This document shows positions 21,894 through 33,700 of a stretch of DNA of 64,000 nt, in pieces (within the stretch, counting starts at the first letter, position 1; each line of letters starts with the position of its first letter). The position numbers and the translations under genes were made by a program. The notes under the pieces were generated by a model. It made no database searches and had not been told where the DNA came from. It saw only the letters and a list, made by a program, of their open reading frames with translations. Source of the DNA: Prorocentrum cordatum (Eukaryota > Sar > Dinophyceae > Prorocentrales > Prorocentraceae); NCBI GenBank assembly GCA_963575745.1, contig CAUYUJ010003381.1:488727-552726 (forward strand), in the 5' to 3' direction.

Positions 21894-24800
21894 ATGGACG
21901 ATTTCGTCCTGGATTGGGAGGCCCCCACCGCCACATATCATGCTGGCCCGTGGGTTCCACCGCCGCCGCCGGCGGCGGCGCCGGCGCTGCCGCGCCCCAG
22001 GGAGACCTCGTCGCACAAGGCTCCCAGGGACAAGCACGCCCGTGCAGTGCACAGCAGGAACGCGTCGACCTGGCGTTGTGCACTCCCGATATCTGATCGC
22101 AGGCCATGGCTGGGGTCGTGGCTTATCAGTGGGAAAAATCCTACATCTGGCTGCTGGGGCGTCGGTTGTAAGGTTTGCGCTGTGTTGAAGTTGCCGGGCG
22201 AGTACGCCACTTTCAGTGTCAGATCCCACGCTGGCATGGATATTCGCAAATTCAGAAAGCATGCGGAGTCCAAAGCGCACAGAGATGGTGTTTCCAAGGT
22301 CTTCAATATCGAGGGCGGCTCAACAGTGACAGCACCTTCTGTTGAGGCGTTCAAGCTGGCCCTCAAGAATCGCAGGGATGTTCGCCCATATTCAGACGGC
22401 AATGGATGCGATGCGAAGTCAGCTTGGAAGGCGAAGCGCATCGCCTGGTGCCTGTCTGAGGCGGTGCTGGATGGCGACAGAAAGTTTCTTGCAAGTTGCT
22501 CCTCCATTGCGATGCACCAGGACGTGAAGGCGCCGAGACTTCTCGTCAGGTTCAGTGCGTCATCATCGCGATGCGATCTGAGGAAGGGCGCCATGGGCTT
22601 GACATCGAACTTTGGGACCACATCGTTGGATATCCGCAGGGCAACGATCGATGTGATTCGCAACTTTTGCACGCCCAGGCTGAACCCGCCATTCGCACGT
22701 GGCGCCCGCCCTCAGATGGACGCAGCCATGTACAAGCACGTCACGTCCCACGTCCACCTGTTCGACGCAGATGGCGCGTCTGATGAACAGCGTGCTGGGA
22801 GGATCTTATCGTCTGAGACTGCTGGCGTTCCAGCTGTCCTGCCTAACGTGGATACGGTTGTTCGGGACAAGGCGCACGCCAGTCGCAGGCGATGCGCCCA
22901 TAAAAAAAAGGGACAGGGATGAGGAGATGAGCAGAGTAGCGAAGAGGTGGAAGGGGGGAAGGGAGGATGAGATAAGGGGGGAGGAGGGCGGCAGGTGAGA
23001 AGGAGGAGGAGGAGGAGGAGAAGAAGGAGGAGAGGATGCCCCCCCCCCCCCTCGCACCCCAGGTTGACATCGAGGCCGTGGACTGCGGACGAGTATTTAT
23101 CTGGGACGATGATTGCTCACATCACCGGCCAGGAGGCAATTGTCCACCTCATCCAGTACTCGCCCGACTTGTCCAGTATCTTTGACAAGAATGTGAAGGC
23201 GATTGTTGACGCGCCGTTCGGCGCTCGCCGCATCGTGAATTTGAGGCACGCGCAGCAGCGGTTCGATAGCTCATCGAAGCCGCTGGGTAGATTCATCTGG
23301 GTCGCTTCGCGCCATCCGCCGCCCTTTCTACTATCCCCCCCCCAGCCCCTCCCCCCCCCCCGAGAGCAAAGAGCCAGAGCAGAGAAAACAGCCAGAGCAG
23401 GGGAGGAGATGGGGCGAAAGAGCCAGAGCAACACACGGGCTAGGTGCTAAGCATAGCTTGGCAAAGTGGATTTTGTTCTTTGATGCAGTGTGGACGACTG
23501 CCATAGACATTACAGTCCGGCGAGCTGGGAAGGCTCCTGGGAAGATCGCAAAGAACTTTTTGCTGACTGTCACTGCCGAGCAAGTGCTGCAAATTGCTAT
23601 GCTGGCCGACGCGGGCCACGAGTCTCTCCGAATCACACGAATGCACGACTCAGAGAATTACGACGTTGCCGAGATGAGTGAGATGCTTGCAGACTTCATC
23701 CATCGCATCGACTACTTGTTCGTTAAAGGGTCTGCAATCGGACCGTGGCAAGGAGGAATGAAAAGAGGAAGAGAAGGAGAAGGAGGAGGAGGAGAAGGAG
23801 GAGGAGAAGGAGGACGAGGAACAAAGGAGAGGAGGAGGAGGAGAAGGAGGAGGAGTCAGAGGGGGGACAAGGGAGGAATAAGGAGGATATGTAAGGATGT
23901 AGAGAGGAGGGGGAGGAGGGAGGGGGGGGGAAGGAGGAGGGTGCGCCTCTAGCTGTGAGGATGTGGCTTCACGCAGTACGCCATTCAGCTTCTTTCCGCC
24001 CAGCGCTGCGCCAACGTCGGGACAGGCACTCGTGTGATAGGCGGCCCCGCGCAGCTCGACCAGGTCACTATTTCCAGGTGTTTGAAGCGCATGGCGAACT
24101 GGGTCATGCTGACCATACAGTCGCTCCACGCAGAGTTCCCTGCGTGGGAACTGCTCCAGGCCTTCGAAGTGTTCAACTTGAACAATGGTTATAGTTTGCT
24201 GCGCGAGCACGACATCGCTGTGATGCGCCTCGCCAAGGTCTTCAACGTCGATGCGAAGAAGCTGCGCGAGCAGATGGATGACGCCCGCCAGTACGCCATG
24301 CGAGTGCACAAGGACCAGAGCACCAAGGAGAGCAGTTACCATGCATGGGCAGCGGCGCTCAAGAAGATGTGTGACAGGCGCATGGCGCTACATCATGCTA
24401 CTGATGCGCTGCAGGTGGTCTTGGTCAGATACGTGGCGTTCTGCGGGTGCACTACTGGCGGCGTGGAGCGTGGCCTGGGGGCGCTCACGCGCCTGCTCGG
24501 CAAGCATCGCCTTCTTCTTGACGACCGGGCTCAGCTTGGGGAGATCAAGCTCATGACAGACCTGGATGACCAGGAGGTCGATGGCATCATCACCAACGCC
24601 CAGGCCATTTGGCGAGAGGTGTTCGGCTCAACGCGCACATCCACTCCATCAAAGTTCACTGGGAGACGGAGAGCCAAGGACCGCCTCCTCTTGCTCATCA
24701 TCCTCATCCCCCGTCCCTCTCCAATAACATTATCATCCTCGTGGTCTTCGTCCTCCTCCCCTTCTCAATCATGCCTCTCACGTTGTCCTCATCTTTCTCC

Positions 24801-26882
24801 TCGCCATCCGTCTTATCCTCCGTGTCTTCCTTATCCCCCTTCATCCACCGTCCTCCTCCTCCTTGCCCTCCTCCACCTCCCTCCCCAGGACAGCAGTGCT
24901 GGCACGGAAGCTGCCTGGCTGCGCCGCCGGGAGGCTGCCGTCGCTGCCGGCGCCAAGTCTGCCCCCAAGCGCAAATGGGTAGATATCAAAAGTGAGGCGT
25001 CGCACATCGGAACAGATGAGAGAGGGGCTGGGATTGATGTTGAACATGACAAGTTGAGGATCAAATCACGAATCAGGATGATTGAGGCTGCTGAGAAGGG
25101 ACATTTATTGCCGTCTGAATTAGATGATAGTATTCCAGTGGAGCTTGGTGTGATGTTGAAAGCCAGACAGAAGAATGATCGGGAGCTGCAGAGGGAAGAC
25201 ATGAAGAAACTTCTCGCTAGCACCCCGGCCCAGCGAGTCCATTTGACCAATGCCAAAGTGTTTGTCAGCCCAAATCTGTTGCGCTCACGCGTTACCTGCA
25301 TGTCACACGTGAGCGAAGAATGAAGAGGGTGAGGGGGGGGGATGAATATGACAATGCTGATATGTGAGACAGAGGAGGGAAGATGAGATGGGGAGGACGA
25401 GGGGGGGGAGACGAGAAGGAAGAAGGGGATGGGGAGGAGGAGGAGGAGGTGGAGGAGGAGGAGGAGGGGCCTGGCACCCTCCCCCCCCATGACCCCATCC
25501 CCGCACAACAACTGGCACAGACACAGTCGGCTCACGCGCTGGCCTGTTACAGGATCGTGGATCTGCCACAAGATGCAAGACTCACAAATGCTATTGCTTC
25601 GAATGCAATGACCAGGGTCGACAACAGGGTGCATGCTGATATTTTCGTCGTAAAGGATATCTCATCTCCGGGCCAGCGCACGAATATTGTCACATGCCTC
25701 CTGGGTGGTCGTCTGTGCACTCCAGATCTCATCCTGAAGAACGGCTTGGGCGCTGCCAGCATCGTTCGCAAGGCTGGCGTGACGACGAAGCGATTTCTGT
25801 GGATCAGCCACAGCTTCGCTGCGTGTCAATCCCCTCGCCGACCCCCCCCCCCGGGCCCCCCCTCCAGTTGTCAACTCTAGATTCAGTGATGAGGGGGGGG
25901 GGAAGGAGACGGGGGGTAGAATGGGGGAGAAAAGGAAAAGAGGAAGAGGGGCGGGAGAAGGAAGCGGGGAATGAGAAGAGGGATGATGACGAGCCTGGGT
26001 AAGGTGGGAGGGGGATACTGATTTACATACATATATATATTGATATATCTATGTATATATACATATATTTGTATACACATTTATATATATATATGTAAAT
26101 ACATATATATGTGTGAATATGTATATATATATATATATATACATATGTGTGTATATATATACATATGTATATTGCGCTGCAGACTCAGAGAGAAAGTCCG
26201 TCGGATCACACATGCGTTTTCATTGTGCCACGTTGAGATCAGCAAGCTTGTGCGAGAGATTTCTACCCATCCGAGTAGCAAGTGGGAGTTGTTGTCCACT
26301 GAGCGCGAGTTCCTGAGCAAATACATTGGGGTGACATCGGGCCCAGCGGCGCAACATCGTCCACGAGACGTCATCGTGCTGTGCCGGGCCATTGAGAAGG
26401 TGCAGGCACTCGTCTCCGTGATCAATGGGGGGTCATTGGGGGATTGGGGGATTGTGTCATGGGGGTGCACCCTCGTTGTCACGGCTGGATCCAGGTCGAA
26501 TGTGCGCGGCCCTGGGAGATCCGGGGACATGTATCTTGGCGGCGTCGGTTTGTGCACTTTCTCCCCTTCATCAGTCTCCTCATCATTATCATTCCCCTCT
26601 TCCCACGTATGGCCCGCCTGATGTCCTCACTCGTTTTCGCTCTATCCTCCTCCCTCTCGTGATCTCTCGCTCCCTTGCGATCTCTTTATCTGGCTATCTC
26701 TCTCTATATCTATCTCTCTTTCGCTCTTTCACTATCTCGCTATGTCACTCGATCTCGTTTTACTCCTCCTGTTGCTAGCTTCGTCTCATCATCGTTATGT
26801 GTATCCTTATCACGTTCGCTCTGAGTCTGTCTCCCTCCCCCGCTCTCGGTGTGTTTGTGTGTGTGTGTCTCTCTCCACGTGC

Positions 26883-26946
<64 letters not shown>

Positions 26947-27123
26947 CTCTCTCACTAGTTCTCTCTATCGATCCCCTCCTACCTCATCGCCCTCCTCCAA
27001 CCCTCCATTCTCCTACAGGCGGCTTGGGGTGAGCTGCCGAGTGTCATGACGCTCTCGCAATTCACACAGTGGGTGTCGAGGAGTGATGCCGTTGCTTCCA
27101 CTGCAGGCGCTTGTGGTAGATAG
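21894..27123 (+). CDS. Eight-exon gene: zinc finger plus hAT-like C-terminus
   Basis: Proposed exons: 21894-22888, 23063-23286, 23489 to ~23751, ~23977 to ~24680, 24889 to ~25290, 25553-25822, 26183 to ~26430, and 27019-27123 (TAG). Several junctions keep phase: a GC donor at 22889 to CCCCAG, GTAGAT at 23287 to TGATGCAG, and GTGTCA at 25823 to CTGCAG. Exon one encodes a Pro-rich N-terminus and a C2H2/BED-like finger (Cys92-x2-Cys95, then His123-x5-His129 in [10 protein letters not shown]). Exon four contains [20 protein letters not shown] followed by a Leu-rich helix, which resembles the C-terminal dimerisation block of hAT transposases. With the N-terminal finger this suggests a hAT-derived or domesticated DNA-binding protein. 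The family assignment is inference: the RNase-H-like DDE residues could not be located. Introns are GGA-rich, CTC-rich or TA/CT microsatellite. Sequence upstream to 21687 is open but looks like pyrimidine-rich leader. Confidence 0.5.
22889..23062 (+). other. Purine-rich intron with apparent GC donor
   Basis: The donor reads CAG|GCGATG and the acceptor CCCCAG|GTTG. Joining them restores one continuous frame (…[16 protein letters not shown]…). The intron is GAGGA-rich and ends in a C run. GC donors and AG|G acceptors are typical of dinoflagellates. Confidence 0.55.
26018..26172. repeat. TA/CATA microsatellite inside intron 6
   Basis: TA and ACATATAT repeats fill most of the intron between exons ending at about 25822 and starting at 26183. 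Confidence 0.85.
26640..26965. repeat. CT microsatellite inside intron 7
   Basis: Degenerate CTCTAT/CTCGCT repeats lead into an uninterrupted CT run at about 26885-26942. The tract lies upstream of the last exon's acceptor (TCCTACAG at 27018). Confidence 0.9.
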
Positions 27124-27636
27124 CTGGACTGCTGGTGAGACCGGGGTCGCTCGTCGGCGCAACGATCTTCCCTCGCATCTGATTGGAAGGGTGATTATGA
27201 TAATACGTGGTGGTGACGGTGTGAGGATGGCATGAGTGGGTTTAATCATATAGCAGACCAAGGCACGGCTGAGGAAGGAGAGGTAGACAGAGATGAACAT
27301 GCGAAACATAGATGAGAAGGTTGATGAGGAGCAGGGATAGGAGGGGGAAGGAGGAGGAAGCGAACGATGAGAATGAGCATGAGGAAGAGGAGGGGGAGGA
27401 GGATAAGGAGGAGGAGGAGGAGGATGAGGAGGGCTGCGTCTCGATATATCCCTCCCCCAGTCACCCCTGCGCCCCCCCGCCAGGCTCTGGTGGCCTGGCA
27501 GCCGCCCGAGCTGCAGCAGGCGCCGCCGGGCCTGCTTGCCGCGCGCGAGCGGTGGCAGTCGTCGCCAGCGTGGCCGGATCGTAGTCGTGTCGCGTCGACG
27601 ACGCCAGGGCGATGGTGCCAACCCTGAGGCCAATGT

Positions 27637-28290
27637 TACCCTCAGTCGGGGACGTCCCCGTCCCCGACTGAGGGCAGTCGGGGATGTCCCTCAGTCGGGG
27701 ACGTCCCCGACTGAGGGTGGGCGCCCCCGTCTGAGGGGCCCTCAGTCGGGGACGTCCCCGACTGAGGAGCCCTCAGTCGGGGACGTCCCCGACTGAGGAA
27801 CTCGAAATGGTTCAGGGGCGGCGCGGCTCACCCACGACCGCTCTAATTAAAGGACATCGTGTTCCAAGCAGCGGGGTAAATTACCCCGCTGCTTCGAACA
27901 GTCGGGGACGTCCCCGACTGTGCGAAGGCTATGGGTAACGCAAGTTTCGGACTGTTCCAACGGGAGGGGTAATTTACCCCTCCCGTTGGAACAGTCCGAA
28001 ACTTGCGTTACCCATAGCCTTCGCACAGTCGGGGACGTCCCCGACTGTTCGAAGCAGCGGGGTAATTTACCCCACAGCTTGGAACAGTAGGCCGTTGCCC
28101 GGAGCATCACATGATTACGGATCTCTCTTGGTAAGATGTTCACTGGAAACGTCTCTGGCCCTCAGTCGGGGACGTCCCCGACTGAACAATGCCAGTCGTA
28201 TGGGTCACATCCCTCAGTTGGGGGCGTCCCCGACAGGGCACTGACTGACATGAGGGTAAGCCTCCTCAGTCGGGGACGTCCCCTTGATCA
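27637..28290. repeat. GGGGACGTCCCC palindrome array
   Basis: Eight exact copies of the 12-bp palindrome GGGGACGTCCCC (27648, 27697, 27748, 27779, 27903, 28031, 28168, 28272) plus variants, most framed by CAGTC and GACTG so that each unit is a self-complementary hairpin of about 22-30 bp. Copies are irregularly spaced and alternate with unrelated sequence, unlike a normal tandem satellite. Confidence 0.9.
27860..28086. repeat. 227-bp nested palindrome
   Basis: Near-perfect inverted repeat with 113-base arms around a single central T at 27973 (GGGGTAA-T-TTACCCC). Only two mismatched pairs were seen, near the outer ends (AGCAGCGGGG against the complement of CCCCACAGCT). The arms themselves contain palindromes: a GGGGTAAATTACCCC unit and a GGGGACGTCCCC unit in each. 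It could extrude as a branched cruciform. Confidence 0.93.
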
Positions 28291-28780
28291 ATGCCAGCTC
28301 ACATGGGCGTCGTCATCGTTTTCGCTTCGTCCTGGTCGTCGGTCGTCGCAGTCGTCGCTGTTCGTCACCGCTCCTGACGTTCCGTCAGCATCGTCGCCAC
28401 TGGTCGTTCGCGTCAGCAAATGTCGTATTCGTCGTCGCCGTCGTACCTTGATCAGCCCGCGTGCCTTCCCTCTGGTGCGTCCTACTGGGCGTTTGTGCAT
28501 GCGTTGGGTTGGCATGTTCTATATCTCACTTAGATCTCATTTCTCAGTTCGAAGTTTTATCCTCGTTTTGCTCGGGACGAGGGGGGGGGCGCCTTGTGTG
28601 TCGGCCTGCCTGGGCTGCCCACCCACGCTGCGAGTTGGCGCGCCGTCGTCAGCGTTGACAATCAGAGGGGGGATGGGTCAGACAGGAGGGGGGGGGGGGC
28701 AGAGAGGTTTGGTAAATTCCAGGCTGGCGTCGAAACAAATGGTCTGATATCACGTTGCACGTGCAAGCGTTGCTGTTTTC
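28291..28780. other. Unassigned, TCGTCG-rich
   Basis: TCGTCG-rich stretch (28305-28445) then unique sequence. No gene is recognised. Confidence 0.4.
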
Positions 28781-28870
28781 CGAGAAGGGCGCCGGCCCAG
28801 GGCTCGCTTTTAGTTGGTAAACCAATCCCCGCTGCCCGAGGTGGGCCGGCGGATTCTTTCCCTGATGAAC
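28781..28870 (+). mobile_element. Element C+S, copy 2, left part (C)
   Basis: Block C (GAAGGGCGCCGGCCCAGGG to TTTCCCTGATGAAC) matches 18594-18688. Here it is cut off from its S part by the cassette at 28871-29745. Confidence 0.65.
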
Positions 28871-29745
28871 TACCCCAGTGTGACCATACTTAGAAGTTGG
28901 GGCCCCCAGGAAAGCAGCATTAGTTGCTATGCCATGCCATGCCATGCCATGCCATGATGTGCTGCGCTATGGTACGCTGTGATATGCTATGCTGCGCTAT
29001 GCTATGCTAAGCAAAGCTATGCTATGTCATACTGTGCTGTGCGATGCTGCGGTATGCTATGCTACGCTGCGCTATGCTATGCTATGATATGCTATGATAT
29101 GCTCTGGTATGTTGCGCTATGCTATGCGATGATATAGTTGGCAATACATGTTATGCGATGTTATGCTAATACAGCGCTGCGCTATGCTAAGCTAAACTAA
29201 TTTAAGCTAAACTTAGCTAGCCTTCTAGGCATTGCCCTGTGCTTTGCCTTTCCCTTGCGTTGCAGTTGTTTGTGTCTTGCGTTGCTTTGCGTTGCTTGTG
29301 CTTTGACTTGCTGTCGCTGATGTTGGTTTGCCTTTGCGTTGCTGCTATGCTGTGCAATGCTATGCTATGGTGTGATGTGCTGTGCTGTGCTATGATATGC
29401 GATGCTGCGCTATGCTATGCGATGCTGGGCGATGATTTGATATGATGCACTGCGCTATGCTAAGCTACGCTATGCTATGCTACGCTGTGCTCTGCTATGC
29501 TAAAGCTCAGCGAAGCTACGATGACGGTAAGCTAATCTAAGATAAACCTGAGCTAAGATGAAATTAAGCTAAACTGGTATGAAAAATGCTAAGCTAAGAC
29601 GAGATAGACAACGCTAAGCTAAGGGGAGGTAACTGGGGGACCCATGGTGCGGATGTTGGGGGAACCGCCCGGGGCGATTTCCATTGCCCAGCCCCTTTCA
29701 GCAACAAATATATCAAGAACCCTTCTAGGCATAGCCTAGGTATGG
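28871..29745 (-). mobile_element. AGC-satellite cassette, copy 5 (-), inserted in C+S
   Basis: Reverse-strand cassette: end B TACCCCAGTGTGACC and CCCAGGAAAGCAGCATTAG (28871-28925), TGCTATGC satellite (28930-29600, with a GCTTTGCC/GTTGC zone near 29235-29340), end A (29630-29745) with GGGGGAACCGCCC and AAGAACCCTTCTAGGC. It sits exactly between blocks C and S, which are contiguous in the copy at 18.6 kb. That copy therefore looks like an empty site. GAAC on the left and AAAT on the right both correspond to the single AAAT of the empty site, compatible with a short target duplication. Confidence 0.75.
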
Positions 29746-30580
29746 AAATATCGAGGTCGATCGCGGTGGGCCGCCGGATTAATATTTGAGGATGTCTCAG
29801 GCGAACCGCTTGTTGTTTTTGAACTCCCGATCGATAAAGCACATGGCGTGGGCCACTCTTTCGCGTGTTGAGGATGTCTCAAGCGAAACGCTTGCTCCGC
29901 TGAGTCACCGAGGATGTCTCGAGCGAATCGCTTGTTTTGTAGAACATGAGGTGTCTGTACACCCCTGAGATTTGCTTTCTCCAAGTGCACCCTAGCACGA
30001 CCACACCCCAGCGCGACCGCACCCCAGCACGACAGCGCCCCAGCACGACCCCACCCCAGTACGACCCCACCCTAGCACGACCAACCCCCAACACGACCAC
30101 ACCCCAGCATCATCCCACCCCAGCACGACCACCCTCCAGCACGACCACCCCCCAGCACGACCACCCCCAACCACGACCACACCACAGCACGACCACACCC
30201 CAGCACGACCACGCCCCAGCACGACCACGCCCCAGCATGACCACGCCCCAGCACGACCACCCCCCCGGCACGACTACCCCCAAGCACGACCACCCCCCAT
30301 CACGACCACGCCCCAGCACGACCACACCCCAGCACGACCTTTCCCCAACACGACCACACCACCTTGGTTGAGTGGTTGCCTGTTGTCGTGGAATGTTTCG
30401 TGGGGTCTCTCGTGGACTGTTCTCGTGGAGTGTTTCCATGAAAACATTGAGAACGGTCGCCCGTGTCTCGTGGAATGTTTCGCGGAGTGTCTCGTGGAAG
30501 TGCCAGTTGCCCAATGCGGGGTCGTGAACCTTATGCATGAGGTTCTATATCCCTTTCCGGGTTCGTGGGTCCATCATGTT
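29746..30580 (+). mobile_element. Element C+S, copy 2, right part (S)
   Basis: Same order as 18684-19482: TCGAGGTCG, TTAATATTTGAGGATGTCTC subrepeats, the CAGCACGACCACACCC minisatellite (about 29995-30362), TTGGTTGAGTG and a TCGTGGAATGTTTC-rich tail ending at GGGTCCATCATGTTGG. It lies directly upstream of the gene starting at 30754. Confidence 0.65.
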
Positions 30581-30753
30581 GGAACGATACCCCCTTGGAG
30601 CCCTTTCTTGGAACCACCCTGGCGCCCCCCTTCACACTGCCCTGGGAACACATTGTTGCCATCGCATTGCAGTTGCCCAGCCCAAGCGGTTCAGCTCGCC
30701 CCAGCCAACTTCAGAATTCCGGGTACCCTCGGCCTACCTACATCCGCCCAGAG

Positions 30754-33700
30754 ATGGCCAAGCGTAGCGCGCCCAAGCCTGCTGCTGGCAAGGCCAAGGC
30801 TGTGCCCAAGCATGTCTCTGGCGGTGCTGCTCAGGCTCCAGAACATCGCGTCGTGCCGGCAAGCGGCGGGACCCAGGACAGCCAGAACACCAAGCTCCTC
30901 GCTGATGTGATGGAGGCGTTCCATTATCTCAATGGGCTCCCAGCTTTCAATGGAATGGTCAACGCTGCTCCACTTGGTCTTGGTGACGGGGGCCAGGTAG
31001 CCCCGTTCAATGATGATGTTGCCATTGGCGCGTTGAAGGGATCTGACACTTACATATGCGGTGGTAACTTGTGGTGGGTTGATTTGGCGTACAATGTGCA
31101 ACCAGGTGTGCCAATCAGCCACAATTCCATTGAACTCATCAAGAACGAGATGTTCGGCGGCGGTCCGCCTCAGGTCTTCCCGCAGACTATCACTGTTGCC
31201 ATCATGAGTAAGAGCGACCAGCTGTCGTCCGAATTTGGGCGGTTGGTCAGGGTCAGTCCCGAGGATCCATGACGTGCAAATTTGCGCCCTCCTCCTCAAC
31301 CTCCCCATCAGTTTCTTCTTCGCCCCTCCTCCTCCTCACGTCGCCCCCCTCCCCCTACAGAGGGGCGGGGGCGGGTGGGAGTTAATGGGGGGGGATTGGG
31401 ATGACGAGCATGAGAAGGAGGGAGGCGAGGACGAGGATGATGTTGAGGAGGATGATCAGGAGGAGGGAGAAGATAATAGTGACATTTTTGTTCTGACAAC
31501 GCCAGGAGCTGATCTATGGATTCTACGTGGCTGCAGCGGCAGACATCAAGAACTTCGATGGTGATTCTGATCGTGCAGAGGCGTGGCGCCGGTGCGCGCT
31601 GACAGTTCCACTTGAGTTCGTCTACCTTGAAAATGTTGACTTGCGCTACTGGAAAGCTGTGAATCTCCGGGAACGGCTGGGCACGACCTACGCGTCCATG
31701 TACCGCTCGGCAGGACACTCGTTTTTGCTGATGATGTTGACAACGACGACGCTGACAACGCTGGCATGTCGTAGGGGGTCCCAAGATCTGCTCGAAAACT
31801 CCGTGACACCTGGGGGCCTTGCGACAACCCCATGGGCCCGATGCGATTCGGGTATGGCCCCATGGGGGCACCATCCCTCCCTCCGCCCCTCCCCCCTCCC
31901 TGCATTCCTTTCTGGGGCCTTATGTGCGGCCCCAAAAGAGGCTGCCTTCGGGGCGGCCTGGTGAGTTTCGGAGGCTGTCGAGATCATGAGGGCAGGTAAA
32001 CGATGCATTCTCACAGCGCAGCGCGTGTTCGAGATCGCCGTGTGGAAGCAGGCCGAGGAGCGCCGGCTCAATTGCGAGATGTCTGCCAAGCACGTGGCAG
32101 CCGAGTGGGCGAAGAACGCCGAGGTCAGCAGCGCGGGCGAGCAGATCACCGAGGGGTTCGTGGATGCTGCGCTGACGGTTTTCTCTCGCATTCTTGTAGA
32201 TGATGAGTGCAAGGCCATTATCATGGACGCTGAGAACACTTGGGGGAAGAAATCGCCATGGGACAGCGTCTACAAGCTCGAGGCAGTCGCCAAAAAGTGT
32301 GGTCAGGGCGAATCCTCGTTTCCGATTCTCCGGTGGGTGTTGCACGCGGTGTCAGACCAAGTTGTGAATGGCAACCACCCTGCGTCATCGTTCAGCGTGC
32401 GGGCGCTGAGTGGCAAGGGCATGGCCAACAACAAAGGCTTGGTTGATTTGTTCAAGTTCAAGAAATTGATTTTGGTGCACTGCTTGTCCAGCATTTTGGG
32501 CACTCTTGGTTGGAGCCCCAGTGAGAAGGAGGACGCTGCCTCGCATTTGCAGTCCCATGCGTCATATCGGGCCAATTTTGGGTACGACGCCAATCCCACC
32601 AGCCGGGTGTGGCTCCACAAGCACAAAGCTCCGCTGCAGGATTTGATCAAGCTGTTCGCTGAGCTGGTATATGGCGTGGAGCACGACGGTGCGATCAAGA
32701 ACGCTTGCCGCTTCGGGAGTGCCATGGATGAGCTCTTTGAGAGGCAGGAGCTGAAGGATAAGCTCGAGAAGTTGATCGAGCAGTCGCACGCCCACCTCGG
32801 CACTGTGCCGGAGTCGTCCCGCGTGGTGCCAGAAGAGATTCCTGCCGACGCCGCTGCGCACTCAGTGGCCATGGGGTTCTCCCTCCCGCAGGGCTCATCT
32901 GGCACTCTGGCAGAGCGTTTGGACGCGCAGACCGACAGCATGAGGGAGGTCCTTGAGAAGAAGTGGAAAATGTTTGAGAAGCTGAACTCCCTGGACGACC
33001 AGTCGAAGGAGACCCTCGAGGACTTGGAGAAGTCAGCCCGTCAGAAGGTGGCGGACCACGTGAGTCTCGTGCTCGAGGGCTCGTCGGCGCAGGCCATGGC
33101 CAAGCTGTTCAGCGACACATTTGTGGGTGGCCTCCGGGGGGGCGACGCTAAGAAGGTGCTCATCGTGTACGATAACAAGCAGGCGGGCGAGTCAGCCACG
33201 TTTCCCCACATCCGCTTGCCGTCGTTCAAGACGGACCGCCTCAAGAAGATGATACCACAGCCTGCGGCTGATCCGCCTGTCCCTCCAGGTTTTGAGCCAA
33301 TGCGTAGGCGAATAGTTTGAGCCGCATCTGAGGAGAGCAAGGTAGGATAATCTGGGAGGGAGGATGAGCTACATAGGGTGAAGAAGATGTGCACATGATT
33401 TCAGACCTGACCTCGATGGACAAGGGATGAGGAAGAGAGGGGATGGCAGAATAACAGTGAAATTGCATATGGGGCGGGGTGCGTGCGTGTGGGAGAATAT
33501 GGCATGGTTGCACATCCAGGATGTAGAACGAGATGCGAAGCTCTTCTCATGTCATACGCCCGTGCCCTCCTCCTCCTCCTCCTCCTCCTTCCCCTCCTCA
33601 TCTGGTCTTCATTCTCATCTCATATCCTCTCATCCCTGCTCCCCTTGCGTTGTTCCTGAACGTGCCCTTGCATTCTTCTGCACTGACCCCCCCCCCCCCT

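Noticed and set aside
27637-28290. CRISPR array
   Set aside because: The repeats are palindromes at irregular spacing with no uniform spacers, and the context is eukaryotic.
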